Notes: a model not told the origin generated them from the sequence alone. 64,000 nt of DNA from an uncultured Clostridia bacterium (GCA_934130975.1 CAKOYU010000001.1:138710-202709), one strand, 5' to 3'; positions 33,438 to 42,544 are shown, counted from the first letter of the stretch. Made by a program: numbers and translations.

Positions 33438-34946
33438 ATGGCAAAAGGAAAAAGATATCAAACAGAAGGAAAGCTAAATTACACAAAAGTATTTGCAGTA
33501 ATAATAGCAATAGCAGTAGTAATTATGTTCATATTTATAATAAGAAATGTATTTAAACAACGTGAAAAAGTAACAAAGAATTATCAATATTTTACACTAT
33601 ATGCACAAAATAAATGGGGAGTAATGAATCAAGACGGAGAAGAAGTAATAACTCCATCATATCAAGAAATGATAATAATTCCAGATGAAGAAAAAGAAGT
33701 TTTTATTTGTACATATGATGTAGATGATCAGACAGGAACGTATAAAACAAAAGCAATAAACAGTAAAAATGAAGATATTTTTACAGAATATGATCAAGTT
33801 GAAGCAATAGACAACATGGATAAAAATAATAATTTATGGTATGAAAAAAATGTGTTAAAAGTAAGCAAAAATGGAAAATATGGATTAATAGATTTTAATG
33901 GTAAAGAATTATTACCAATTGAATATGATGAAATTACTACATTAGATGGAATGGAAAATAGCATAATTATTAAAAAAGACGAAAAAGTAGGATTAGTAAA
34001 TGATAATGGAAGTATAATAATTGATGTTAATTACAAAGAAATTAAGGCATTAGGGGAAACATATAAAGAAGGATATATTACAATTGATGAATCAGATAAA
34101 TATGGGGTAGTAAGTGCTACAAAAAGACAAATATTAGAAAATAAATATGATGAAATATCATCAGTATATTTAAAAGATTATTATTTAGTTAAAGAAAATG
34201 GAAAAAAAGAATTAATTGATTCAGATGGAAAAGTAATATTAGATGCTGGATTTGATGATATAAAATCAGCAACAACAAATGGAGTAATATTTATTAAAAA
34301 CAATTTATATGGAGAAATAAGCACATCAGGAGAAGTAACATTAGAGGCAAAATATCAAGATTTAAAAGAAGTAAAAGAAGGAAAATATATAGCAAAGCAA
34401 AATGACAAATACGGAATAATAGATAATGTAGGAAATGAGCAACTAGCATTTGAATATGCAGGTATTACTTATAATGAAAAGGCAGATTTATTTTTTGCAG
34501 AAGATTCTGAATATAATACTTCTATAATTGATGACTTATATACTGTAAAGGCAACAGGAATATTGTCAGAAGTAAATGATAATGATGGATACATTAGAAT
34601 GAGAGTAAATGATGATTATAAATATTATGACTTAAATGGAGAAGAAACTGAGAATACAAAAGTGTTAAAAAATAATACGATATTTTTAGATAAACAAAAT
34701 GGTAAATATGGATATGTAGATAAAAAAGGAAATGCAGTTACAGAATATATATATGATGATGCGACAGAGCAAAATAAATATGGATATGTAGCAGTAAAAA
34801 AAGACGGATTATGGGGTTCACTAGACAAGAATGGAAAAGAAGTAATAGAGCCTAAATATGAATTAGAAAATAATTTGAAAATAGATTTTATTGGAAAATG
34901 GCACTTAGGAGAAGATTTAAATATGAATTACTATTGTGAAAAATAA
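33438..34946 (+). CDS. WG-repeat protein with N-terminal membrane anchor
   Basis: The start at 33438 (MAKGKRYQTEGKLN) follows GAAGGA by nine bases. A membrane segment (about residues 20-40) precedes a large external part of about 460 residues built from WG beta-propeller-like repeats: KWGVMNQDGEEVITPSYQEM, KYGLIDFNGKELLPIEYDEI, KYGVVSATKRQILENKYDEI and about seven more. WG-repeat proteins are common at clostridial surfaces and their ligands are unknown. The next gene is 42 bases downstream and probably co-transcribed. Confidence 0.82.
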   Translation: MAKGKRYQTEGKLNYTKVFAVIIAIAVVIMFIFIIRNVFKQREKVTKNYQYFTLYAQNKWGVMNQDGEEVITPSYQEMIIIPDEEKEVFICTYDVDDQTGTYKTKAINSKNEDIFTEYDQVEAIDNMDKNNNLWYEKNVLKVSKNGKYGLIDFNGKELLPIEYDEITTLDGMENSIIIKKDEKVGLVNDNGSIIIDVNYKEIKALGETYKEGYITIDESDKYGVVSATKRQILENKYDEISSVYLKDYYLVKENGKKELIDSDGKVILDAGFDDIKSATTNGVIFIKNNLYGEISTSGEVTLEAKYQDLKEVKEGKYIAKQNDKYGIIDNVGNEQLAFEYAGITYNEKADLFFAEDSEYNTSIIDDLYTVKATGILSEVNDNDGYIRMRVNDDYKYYDLNGEETENTKVLKNNTIFLDKQNGKYGYVDKKGNAVTEYIYDDATEQNKYGYVAVKKDGLWGSLDKNGKEVIEPKYELENNLKIDFIGKWHLGEDLNMNYYCEK

Positions 34947-34987
34947 CTTAAGGAAAAAACTTTAAGTAGAGAGGAATGTAACAAAAT

Positions 34988-36217
34988 ATGGAGCTAAAGA
35001 CAAAATATCAATATACATACTTTATATATCCTTACGTAATAAAGGAAAATAAGTTTACTAGATATTTAATAAAACTATTAAAAGATAAAAATTGTAATTT
35101 AAGAGTATTTAAAAAAGAAAAAGATTTGAGTTTATACTCATATTTTTCTCATAGAGCAAGAAATTATATGTTTAACAGCTTTAATTTTAGTAAAACTAGA
35201 TTAGCTAAATTAGAAGAATTTCCAATAGAGACAAAAGCAGCAATATTAGCACAAAGTCCTTGTACAATATTTGAATATAATATGAAAAAAGATATACAAG
35301 GAAAAACAGCTGAAGGAAATGGAATATTCTTTAAAATACCTAAAGTTGAAATAGTATGTTTCAATACAGGAATATGTTTTTTATGTATTAAAACTAATAT
35401 AGAAGAAAGTGAAAGATTTGCAGATTTATTAAATTTTAATTATAAATTTAGAGATATAAATCAAGAATTTTCAAATTTAAACAATTATGATAATATAAGA
35501 GTTCAAACAGACTGCTTTGAAGATGTTAAATATTTTAAAGAATTTATAAATGGACTAACAGGTCCTGCAACAGAAGCAATGAAGTTGGATATAGATACAG
35601 AAAGATTTTTAACATTTTCCTATGTATGTATAGATCAAGAAAGTTGGAACAATAATAATGAATTTGATAACATCCGTAGTAGTTATATTAAATTCCTGAA
35701 TATTTTACCTAGTGATAATAGTGTGAATTATTCAAAAGAAGATATGAAGGTAATTTCAAAATGGAAATATGCAAAATTAGGAGTAACAAAGCAAGGAGTT
35801 ACATTATTTAGTTCAAGTTGCGATATGAATAATTTTACAGTATTTCCACATGAATTTGAGCAACAATATTTATATACATATATTTTGGCAATATATACAA
35901 AAATATATTTAAGAAAAATAAATTTAGATTTTAAGCAAGGAATAGATGTAAAAAAAGCACGTAAAGAGTTTATATATTTTACTCAAAATTTGTGGATTAA
36001 TGAGGTTACTCTTGATGATACAGGTTCATTATTTTATCAAAATTTAAAAGATGTTTTGGAATTAAATTCAATTTATTTTGATACTAAAAATAAATATGAT
36101 GTTTTATATAAAGAAATGAATATAGAAAAAACTGCTAAAAATAATGTTGCTATTATAGCTATATTACTTGTGACATTGATAATAAATTTAATTAATATAT
36201 TGTTTTTAGGCAAATAA
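34988..36217 (+). CDS. Unknown protein with C-terminal membrane segment
   Basis: A 409-residue protein. The body is a mixed alpha/beta domain with aromatic N-terminus (YQYTYFIYPYVI) and no recognised motif; the C-terminus ends in one membrane segment (NNVAIIAILLVTLIINLINI) preceded by a helix (LYKEMNIEKTAKNN). The plan of a long soluble region with helix and terminal membrane segment is reminiscent of CorA-like proteins, but the GMN motif is missing, so I do not assign it. The start is 14 bases from its ribosome-binding-like AGAGG, a loose spacing. It lies in one unit with the WG-repeat gene. Confidence 0.65.
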   Translation: MELKTKYQYTYFIYPYVIKENKFTRYLIKLLKDKNCNLRVFKKEKDLSLYSYFSHRARNYMFNSFNFSKTRLAKLEEFPIETKAAILAQSPCTIFEYNMKKDIQGKTAEGNGIFFKIPKVEIVCFNTGICFLCIKTNIEESERFADLLNFNYKFRDINQEFSNLNNYDNIRVQTDCFEDVKYFKEFINGLTGPATEAMKLDIDTERFLTFSYVCIDQESWNNNNEFDNIRSSYIKFLNILPSDNSVNYSKEDMKVISKWKYAKLGVTKQGVTLFSSSCDMNNFTVFPHEFEQQYLYTYILAIYTKIYLRKINLDFKQGIDVKKARKEFIYFTQNLWINEVTLDDTGSLFYQNLKDVLELNSIYFDTKNKYDVLYKEMNIEKTAKNNVAIIAILLVTLIINLINILFLGK

Positions 36218-36223
36218 CAAAAG

Positions 36224-36256
36224 AAGTTGATATATGTTTATATATCAACTTTATTT
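36224..36256 (+). terminator. Terminator before acpS
   Basis: AAGTTGATATA and TATATCAACTT form a perfect 11-bp stem followed by TATTTA. Confidence 0.7.
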
Positions 36257-36273
36257 ATAAGAAGGAATGGGAT

Positions 36274-36648
36274 ATGAAAATAAGAACAGGAACAGATATT
36301 ATAGAAATAAATAGAGTAAAAAAAGCAATAGAAGAGACTGATAAAAAGTTTTGCGAAAGAGTATATACTCCGCGTGAAATCGATTATTGTGAAAGTAAAA
36401 ATGCACAAAAGTATCAACATTATGCTGCAAGATTTGCTGCAAAAGAAGCTGTATTTAAAGCATTATCAGCAATATTAGACAGTAAGTATGATATAGAGTG
36501 GAAAGATATCGAAATTCGAAATGATAATTATGGAAGACCATATATTGAGCTTAATGAGAAATTTACAAAGGCGATTGAAAGCATTGATATAAGTATTTCA
36601 CATTGTAAAGAATATGCTGTAGCTAGTGTTATATTAATAGAAAGGTAG
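36274..36648 (+). CDS. acpS: Holo-[acyl-carrier-protein] synthase
   Basis: Transfers 4'-phosphopantetheine from CoA to apo-ACP for fatty acid synthesis. The 124 residues match the AcpS type: GTDIIEINRVKKA with the metal-binding Asp, ERVYTPREIDYCESK, and YAARFAAKEAVFKAL with the second metal ligand, then SISHCKEYAVASVI. The start follows AAGGAATGGGAT. The TatD gene starts eight bases after its stop, so the two are co-transcribed. Confidence 0.94.
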   Translation: MKIRTGTDIIEINRVKKAIEETDKKFCERVYTPREIDYCESKNAQKYQHYAARFAAKEAVFKALSAILDSKYDIEWKDIEIRNDNYGRPYIELNEKFTKAIESIDISISHCKEYAVASVILIER

Positions 36649-36656
36649 GATGAGAG

Positions 36657-37439
36657 ATGGAATTTTTTGATTCACATTCACATTATAATGATGAAAAATT
36701 TAATGAGGATAGAGAACAAATTATAAAAGAAACATATGAAGCTGGTGTTACCAAATTTGTGTGTGCAGGTTATAATATTGATTCATCAGTGTTTTCATTA
36801 GAAATATCAAAAAAATATGAATTTATTTATTCAATTTGTGGCATTTCACCTAATGATATTCCACAATCTGAGCAACAATTGTGGAAAGACATAGCTGAAA
36901 TTTCAAAAATTGTAAAAGGAAATAAGTCAAAAAAGTTAGTGGCTATTGGGGAAATCGGATTGGACTATTATTGGAATAAGGAAAATAAAGAATTACAAAA
37001 ACAAGCTTTTATTAAGCAAATTGAATTAGCAAATGAATTAGAATTGCCAATTGTAATTCATTCAAGAGATGCATCTGTTGATACTATTGATATTATAAGA
37101 AATAATAAAGTCAAGAAAGCTGGAATATTTCATTGTTGTCAATTAAATCAAGAATTAGTGAGACAAGCTTTAGAATTAGGATATTATATTTCATTTGCAG
37201 GACCGATAACTTTTAAAAATTCTAAAAATGCCCCCGAAATTCTAAAAATGGTTCCAATGGATAGAATTTTAATAGAAACAGATAGTCCGTATTTATCACC
37301 AGAGCCTAATAGAGGCAAGCGTAATGATTGTAGAAATGTAAGATATGTTGCACAAAAGATAGCAGATGTTAAGGAACTTACGGTAGAAGAAGTTGCACAA
37401 AAAACGTATGAGAATGCAATAAGAATTTTTAAAATTTAG
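36657..37439 (+). CDS. TatD family metal-dependent hydrolase
   Basis: A TIM-barrel DNase of the TatD family. The 260 residues contain DSHSHYNDEKF (first metal site), AIGEIGLDYYW, PIVIHSRDA, IFHCCQ and ETDSPYLSPEPNRGKRND, the complete set of metal ligands. TatD enzymes have 3'-5' exonuclease activity and are linked to DNA repair and quality control. The start follows AAAGGTAGGATG overlapping the end of acpS. The UDG gene starts 13 bases later, giving a three-gene run acpS-tatD-UDG. Confidence 0.93.
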   Translation: MEFFDSHSHYNDEKFNEDREQIIKETYEAGVTKFVCAGYNIDSSVFSLEISKKYEFIYSICGISPNDIPQSEQQLWKDIAEISKIVKGNKSKKLVAIGEIGLDYYWNKENKELQKQAFIKQIELANELELPIVIHSRDASVDTIDIIRNNKVKKAGIFHCCQLNQELVRQALELGYYISFAGPITFKNSKNAPEILKMVPMDRILIETDSPYLSPEPNRGKRNDCRNVRYVAQKIADVKELTVEEVAQKTYENAIRIFKI

Positions 37440-37451
37440 GATGTGAAATAA

Positions 37452-38000
37452 ATGTATGACAATTGGGAAGAATTAGAAGAAGAAGCTAAACAGTGTAAAA
37501 AATGTAAATTGTGTCAGAATAGAAATAATGTAGTTTTTGGAACTGGAAATAAACAAGCAGATTTAATGTTTATTGGTGAAGGTCCTGGAGCAGACGAGGA
37601 CATGCAAGGTATACCATTTGTTGGCAAAGCTGGTAAACTGATGGATATGGCTTTTGAGACAATTGGGTTAAATAGAGATGAAGTCTACATTGCTAATATT
37701 GTAAAATGTCGTCCTCCATCAAACAGAAATCCACAAGATGATGAGGCTATGGCTTGTTTAAATTATTTAAGAAATCAAGTTATTTTAGTTAAGCCTAAAA
37801 TTATTATATTACTAGGAAGTGTTGCTTTGAAAAATATTTTAGGTAAAGAGTATGGGATTACTGCTAGTAGAGGTAAATGGGTAGAAAAAAAAGGAATTTT
37901 ATATATGCCTACTTGGCATCCAGCAGCTCTTTTAAGAGATGAAACTAAAAAGATTGATTTTATTAAAGACTTACAACAGGTAATGGGAAAATATAAATAA
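37452..38000 (+). CDS. Uracil-DNA glycosylase, family 4-type with iron-sulfur cluster
   Basis: Removes uracil from DNA. The 182 residues have the family 4/5 motif [21 protein letters not shown] and the motif C region [10 protein letters not shown], here with His as in family 4. The iron-sulfur cysteines include the N-terminal CKKCKLC and further Cys at [13 protein letters not shown] and AMACLN. It ends at a strong terminator. The start at 37452 has only a weak ribosome binding site (GGATGTG), and translational coupling with tatD is likely. Confidence 0.93.
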   Translation: MYDNWEELEEEAKQCKKCKLCQNRNNVVFGTGNKQADLMFIGEGPGADEDMQGIPFVGKAGKLMDMAFETIGLNRDEVYIANIVKCRPPSNRNPQDDEAMACLNYLRNQVILVKPKIIILLGSVALKNILGKEYGITASRGKWVEKKGILYMPTWHPAALLRDETKKIDFIKDLQQVMGKYK

Positions 38001-38037
38001 TTACCAGAGCTAATAATTGCTCTGGTAATTATTATTT
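37999..38037 (+). terminator. Terminator after the UDG gene
   Basis: AATTACCAGAGC and GCTCTGGTAATT form a perfect 12-bp stem with an eight-base loop, followed by an AT-rich tract; it can serve both strands. Confidence 0.8.
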
Positions 38038-38040
38038 ATA

Positions 38041-38834
38041 TTAAAGGGTATCTTGGATTTCTTTTATTTTATTAATACTCAAACCTGATATTTTACTTAT
38101 TTTATCTAAAGGCATATTTTCTTTTAGTAAATTAATAATAATTTCTTTTTTTCCTTCTTGCAGACCTTTTTCACGGCCTTCTTGCAGACCTTTTTCACGG
38201 CCCTCTTGCAGGTCTTTTTCTCGACCTTCTTGTAGGCCCAATTTAAGACCTTCTTTAAGACCTCGTGCTTTTCCTTTATCTCTAGCAGAAGTTAAAGCAG
38301 AATGTTCTTCTAAATCAGACATAAGTTTAATTTCAGCTAATCGTTTAACTTCGGCATCACCAGTTAAAACTTCATAGTTTTCAACAGCCTTTTTGATTAA
38401 TTTATTTTTCTTTTTAGCCATATCTAAAAGGTCACCCCTTTCCATATCCAGAAAAGCAAGCCACTGATTAAGTGGAAGAGACATATCTGGATTTTGATTT
38501 CTGAATTTATTCAGTTCTATGTAATAATATTTAACAGTATTATTAAGTTCATAGTTTCTATGATTAGCAGAAACTCTAATAGTTTCTGTAAAATAATCAG
38601 GTAAATCTATGAAAGAATAATCCAAAATAGCAATTATTATAACTGGCTTTAAATCTTCATAGTTTGTTCCATTACCTAATTGTTCCGTTATTTTTTTACT
38701 TGCATAAAATGTTGTTCGTTCTTCAATATTATTAAAATTTCTTAGTTGAATTTCAACATTAACAAATTTTCCATTAGCTAATTCTACTCCTAAATCTAAA
38801 ATACCATATTTTTGTTTTTGACAATATCGTCTTT
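38041..38834 (-). pseudogene. Decayed Rpn-family PD-(D/E)XK nuclease (transposase-like), 5' truncated
   Basis: The C-terminal open frame from a TTG at 38625 (DYSFIDLPDYFTETIR) is not the true start: the same frame continues upstream to 38834 and encodes GILDLGVELANGKFVNVEIQ, the PD-(D/E)XK nuclease core with ExQ. Upstream of that the frame stops at 38835-38837, while another frame holds DKDDIVKNK, the usual preceding residues, so at least one frameshift has occurred near 38815 and the N-terminal third is missing. The C-terminus has the EGREKGLQEG repeats typical of the family. Rpn proteins are recombination-promoting nucleases. Now a remnant. Confidence 0.75.
38153..38248 (-). repeat. 24-bp tandem repeat in the Rpn gene remnant
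   Basis: Four consecutive 24-bp units (38153, 38177, 38201, 38225), the first two identical, encode the EGREKGLQ-type eight-residue repeat. Confidence 0.85.
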
Positions 38835-38837
38835 ATC

Positions 38838-39110
38838 ATATGTTTAATAGGCTATTATAAAAATAGCATAATTAATAAAACATGACTGCACATCACATCC
38901 AATCTTTGTAAAATTTTAACTAATGATTTTTCTAATATGATTTCAAAAAAATTGAAAAAAATTAAAAATTATTTTAAAAACTAAGTTGCTAATGTACTTA
39001 AAAATTAGTACAGTAATAATATAACACAAAGACATCTATTTGACAAGAGCTTTTAATAAATTATATAAAAAATTAAAAATCTGTTTAATTTGTGATATTA
39101 ATTTTATGTG
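38838..39110. other. Non-coding AT-rich gap
   Basis: About 270 bases between the Rpn remnant and the sortase promoter contain no supported gene. The only structure I see is a small GTACT/AGTAC hairpin near 38993-39010. It may hold unrecognisable 5' debris of the Rpn gene. Confidence 0.4.
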
Positions 39111-39139
39111 TTGCAATTTTTGAATATTTTAGATATAAT
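39111..39139 (+). promoter_or_regulatory. Sigma-A promoter of the sortase gene
   Basis: TTGCAA, 17 bases, TATAAT, 61 bases before the sortase ATG. Confidence 0.7.
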
Positions 39140-39168
39140 AAATTAAAAGATATAAAATAGGAGGAAGT

Positions 39169-39177
39169 ATGCAATAG
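39169..39177 (+). other. Two-codon upstream ORF (ATG CAA TAG) with strong ribosome binding site
   Basis: ATAGGAGGAAGT precedes ATGCAATAG at near-ideal distance. The peptide would be Met-Gln. It lies between the promoter and the sortase start. It may regulate translation of the sortase gene or be the relic of a mutated start. Confidence 0.35.
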
Positions 39178-39199
39178 CCTCTATTAGAAGGAGCATGAA

Positions 39200-39901
39200 A
39201 TGCACGAAACAAATGAAAAAAAGATAATTTCGATACCATTATTTATGATTGTATTATTTGTAATGATAATAACAATATTAGTATTAAGTGTAAAAGCTAT
39301 ATGTTTTAGTAATAATAGTGAATCTGAAGAGAATGTAATACCAGCAAAGATAGAAGAAGAGAAAGAAATAGAAATAGAAGAAGAAAAAGATATTGAAGAA
39401 ATAAATACACAAGAAGTTGAAAGTGAGGAAGAACAAAAAGAAGAAGCTTCAGCTCAATCAACAGAAAAAGTAAAATCATATACATCATCTAATGGAAAAA
39501 CTTATGATAGTATAGGTATTTTAAATATACCAAGTTTAAATATAGAATATCCAATATTGTCAACAACAAATGAAAAAAATCTTAAAGTGTCATTAACAAA
39601 ATATTGGGGTGGAAATCCAAATGAAGTTGGAAACTTATGTGTTTCTGGACATAATTATAAAAATTCTAAATTTTTTGGTAAGTTACAAAATATAAAAAAT
39701 GGAGACATTATTCAAATTACAGATTTAAATGGGCAAACACTAGATTACAAAGTATATGATACAAAGATTGTTGATCCTAGTGACACATCATGCACAAGTC
39801 AATTAACAAATGGAAATATTGAAATTACATTGATTACTTGTTATTATGAAAATGGTAGTGCTCATGCAAGCAAAAGATTTATTGTTAAAGCACGAGTATA
39901 A
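39200..39901 (+). CDS. Sortase (class D-like) with acidic membrane-proximal stalk
   Basis: A transpeptidase that anchors surface proteins. The start at 39200 follows AAGGAG by seven bases. Residues about 10-32 are an N-terminal signal anchor; residues 38-80 are a Glu-rich stalk. The sortase domain (about 98-233) has catalytic His151 in SGHNYKNS, Cys214 in TLITC and Arg226 in SKRFIVKAR. The small size and class-D-like motifs fit clostridial sortases that use non-LPXTG signals; the IPHAG and IPKAG proteins at the start of the window are the only candidate substrates here, an inferred link. Confidence 0.88.
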   Translation: MHETNEKKIISIPLFMIVLFVMIITILVLSVKAICFSNNSESEENVIPAKIEEEKEIEIEEEKDIEEINTQEVESEEEQKEEASAQSTEKVKSYTSSNGKTYDSIGILNIPSLNIEYPILSTTNEKNLKVSLTKYWGGNPNEVGNLCVSGHNYKNSKFFGKLQNIKNGDIIQITDLNGQTLDYKVYDTKIVDPSDTSCTSQLTNGNIEITLITCYYENGSAHASKRFIVKARV

Positions 39902-40018
39902 AAAATTTAAAATAAAATCACTAAATATAAATTGGTATTTGGTGATTTTATTTGTTATTAGTGGTCAAAGGAATTGACTAAATATAAAGAACATTGTAAA
40001 ATAATAAAGGTGAAGAAA

Positions 40019-41266
40019 ATGAAAGAAATACAAGAAAAAGCAAATTATTGTTTAAACTGCCCAGTAAAACCATGCTCAAATAAAGGATGCCCTTTAGGAA
40101 ATAACATACCAGGTTTTATAAAAGCAATTAAAGAAGAAGATTACAAAAAAGCATATGAAATATTATCAGAAACAACAGTATTAGAAGCAGTATGTGGAAG
40201 AATTTGTCCTCATACTAAGCAATGCGAAGGTTCATGTGTTAGGGGGATAAAGTCATTTCCAGTGAGCATTGGAGAAATGGAAGCGTTTATAGGTGACGTT
40301 TCAATAAAAGAAAATTATAAAATATCAGAAAAAAATACAGAAAATATAGAGAGAAAAATTGCAATTGTGGGAGGTGGTCCTGCAGGACTTACGGCAGCAG
40401 CTTTTTTATTGAAGAATGGATATTCTGTAACAATATATGAAAAATATAATTACTTAGGTGGACTGTTAGTACATGGAATTCCTGAATTTAGATTACCAAA
40501 AGAAGTTGTTAAGCAAACAGTACAAAAAATAGTTGATTTAGGTTTAGAAGTAAGATATAATCAAGAATTAGAAAAAGATTTTACATTGCAGGAATTAGAA
40601 GAAAATTATGAGGCTATATTTCTAGCATTTGGAGCTAATGTAACAACAAAAATGGGAGTTGAAGGAGAAGAATTAAAAGGTGTATATGGTGGCAACCAAT
40701 TATTAGAACATCAATTGCATCCAAATTATTCAAATAAAAAAGTTGCTATAATTGGTGGAGGAAATGTTGCAATGGATTGTGCTAGAACAATAAAAAGACT
40801 AGGAGCACAAGAAGTAAAAGTAATATATAGAAGAGCAGAAGAACAAATGCCAGCAGAGACAAAAGAGATTCAAGAAGCTAAAGAAGAAGGAATAGAATTT
40901 TTATTTCAAAATAATATTGTAAGAATATTAGGAAAAGAAAAAGTTGAACAAGTCGAATTAATAAAAACAGAGCTTGTTCAAAAAGAGGGAGAAATAAGAA
41001 AAGTTCCTGTAAATATTGACAACAGTAATTATATAATAGATATAGATTATATAGTAATGGCACTAGGTTCAGAGCCAGAAAAATTTGTGAAAAATTTAGG
41101 TTTGGAATTAAATAAATGGGGTAGAATTCAAATTGATGAAAAAAATAGAACATCAAATTCTAAAGTTTTTGCCGGTGGAGACATTGCAGGTGCTAAAGGT
41201 ACAGTTGCATGGGCAGCTCGTTCTGGAAGAGATGCTGCATATTCTATAATGGAATATTTAAAATAA
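40019..41266 (+). CDS. GltD-like NAD(P)-dependent iron-sulfur flavoprotein oxidoreductase
   Basis: The start at 40019 (MKEIQEKANYCLNCP) follows AAAGGTG. The N-terminal helical domain carries two cysteine clusters (CLNCPVKPCSNKGCPLG and CGRICPHTKQCEGSC) for [4Fe-4S] centres. Then come the FAD motif IVGGGPAGLTAA, IYEKYNYLGGLLVHGIPEFR, the NAD(P) motif IIGGGNVAMDCART and the C-terminal VFAGGDIAG. This is the plan of the glutamate synthase small subunit and of SudA/NfnB-type proteins. No large glutamate synthase subunit is adjacent, so the electron partner is unknown and the name glutamate synthase should be used with care. Confidence 0.88.
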   Translation: MKEIQEKANYCLNCPVKPCSNKGCPLGNNIPGFIKAIKEEDYKKAYEILSETTVLEAVCGRICPHTKQCEGSCVRGIKSFPVSIGEMEAFIGDVSIKENYKISEKNTENIERKIAIVGGGPAGLTAAAFLLKNGYSVTIYEKYNYLGGLLVHGIPEFRLPKEVVKQTVQKIVDLGLEVRYNQELEKDFTLQELEENYEAIFLAFGANVTTKMGVEGEELKGVYGGNQLLEHQLHPNYSNKKVAIIGGGNVAMDCARTIKRLGAQEVKVIYRRAEEQMPAETKEIQEAKEEGIEFLFQNNIVRILGKEKVEQVELIKTELVQKEGEIRKVPVNIDNSNYIIDIDYIVMALGSEPEKFVKNLGLELNKWGRIQIDEKNRTSNSKVFAGGDIAGAKGTVAWAARSGRDAAYSIMEYLK

Positions 41267-41296
41267 AAAAAGTCGACAATTTGATGTCGACTTTTT
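41267..41296. terminator. Bidirectional terminator
   Basis: AAAAAGTCGACA and TGTCGACTTTTT form a perfect 12-bp stem with T-runs on both strands. Confidence 0.85.
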
Positions 41297-41314
41297 GAGA
41301 TTCTTTAGTATGAT

Positions 41315-41463
41315 ATCTTTTGTATAATTAACATTTGTATATATAAATCTTTTGTATAGTCATCTTTTGTAAATAATAACTTGCAAAAATCATTTGTACA
41401 CTTATCATTTGTAAAGTTTTTCATTAGTACTTTAAAATCATTTGTATACTAAAATCTTCTGTT
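41315..41463. repeat. Degenerate direct-repeat array ATCWTTTGTA, about 16-base period
   Basis: Nine copies start at about 41315, 41330, 41347, 41362, 41389, 41404, 41420, 41437 and 41454. The core is ATCTTTTGTA or ATCATTTGTA; most starts are 15-17 bases apart, with one gap of 27. The array lies between the terminator after the GltD-like gene and the stop codon of the metallopeptidase-like gene, so it is the 3' region of that gene. Confidence 0.75.
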
Positions 41464-42544
41464 AATTATGTATTTTTTCTCCTGTTACGAAGTTTTTAAT
41501 TGCTCTAAACCAAGAAACAAATAAATTAGGTTTCTTACATTCAAGAGCTGTTTCAATGCCACCATTTTCAAGCACGTTAGATTTATGTTCTAATTGTGAC
41601 ATTTTTTCTGTATAGTAATCATCAAAGAAAGTATAATTATCAGTAGTACCGATTAACTCTCTATAATGTTCTAATTTTCTTCTATAATTATCAAGTTGTT
41701 CTAAATCTTCTATATTTCTAAAAGCTTTATCAAAATAATTTTTTATAATTAGATTTTGGGCTTTTTCAAAATATTCAGATATTTTATTTTTACAGTTTTC
41801 TGTTTTTTCAACAAGTTTTTCAACTGTTTTATTTCTTTCATCATATGATGATGATTTATTATTTAATTTTATAATTTTTTCTTCAAGGTCTAGAATTTGA
41901 TCAACGTAGTATTCGATATCATCATAAGTTTTTTCTGATGTTAATTTGATAAATTCATTTTTGAACTTATCATTACTTGTAAATGTACTATCAAATAATA
42001 CGGTTTCTCCTGTAATATAAGCCATTTGCTCAATTAAATTACATTCTAAAGGATAGTATGATGGACTGATTGTTCTAAATGATACACCAAAATATTTAAC
42101 GTAATCTTTTTCGATTCCAATTACTTTTGATGTGATATATTGAACTGCAGCTTCATTTAATCCCATACCAACAATTTTAAAATTATCAAAATTACATAAT
42201 CCCATTCTAATAAGATTATTTCTTTTATCTTTAACTTCTTGAATATAGTGAATACATTCATGAATTGCGAATTCTTCTAAATCTTCGATAGCAATTTTTT
42301 CGTTAAAGTATATAGATGTATTTTTATAAAAGTAGTTTGCTTCTGCCATGCCTTCTGGCATTGTTGCTCTATACATACCTAATTTTGATAGTTTTGCAAA
42401 TAAATCACTCTCATTAAAACAAAGTTCTGGAAATGTATTGCATAACTTTGTAGCGATATTATGAGAGATACGATTTACAGACATTGTATCAAGTATGTCT
42501 ACTACTCTTATACCATCTTTTCTTAAATCAGATTCGATGCTCAT
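41462..42544 (-). CDS. Putative HExxH zinc metallopeptidase of unknown family
   Basis: The start at 42544 (MSIESDLRKDGIRVVD) follows CGGAGGATAC. The protein of 361 residues has HECIH at 95-99 and, about 30 residues later, GLNEAAVQYI; HExxH with a downstream NExx glutamate is the gluzincin pattern. Residues about 220-330 are long helices. There is no signal peptide, so it would act in the cytoplasm unless exported otherwise. I do not recognise the family; catalysis is inferred from the motif. It is flanked on both sides by repeats (41315-41463; 42611-42852). Confidence 0.65.
   Translation of the reverse strand: MSIESDLRKDGIRVVDILDTMSVNRISHNIATKLCNTFPELCFNESDLFAKLSKLGMYRATMPEGMAEANYFYKNTSIYFNEKIAIEDLEEFAIHECIHYIQEVKDKRNNLIRMGLCNFDNFKIVGMGLNEAAVQYITSKVIGIEKDYVKYFGVSFRTISPSYYPLECNLIEQMAYITGETVLFDSTFTSNDKFKNEFIKLTSEKTYDDIEYYVDQILDLEEKIIKLNNKSSSYDERNKTVEKLVEKTENCKNKISEYFEKAQNLIIKNYFDKAFRNIEDLEQLDNYRRKLEHYRELIGTTDNYTFFDDYYTEKMSQLEHKSNVLENGGIETALECKKPNLFVSWFRAIKNFVTGEKIHN

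Noticed and set aside
38153..38248. CRISPR-like short repeats
   Set aside because: The units are directly adjacent without spacers and encode the EGREKGLQ repeat of an Rpn protein.
38041..38625. Intact 194-residue gene starting at the TTG at 38625
   Set aside because: The same frame continues upstream with conserved nuclease-core residues, so the TTG is internal.
40019..41266. Glutamate synthase complete enzyme
   Set aside because: Only the small-subunit-like flavoprotein is present; no large subunit is adjacent.
41315..41463. CRISPR array reading of the ATCWTTTGTA repeats
   Set aside because: Repeats are only about 10 bases, degenerate and 15-17 bases apart; no cas genes are present.
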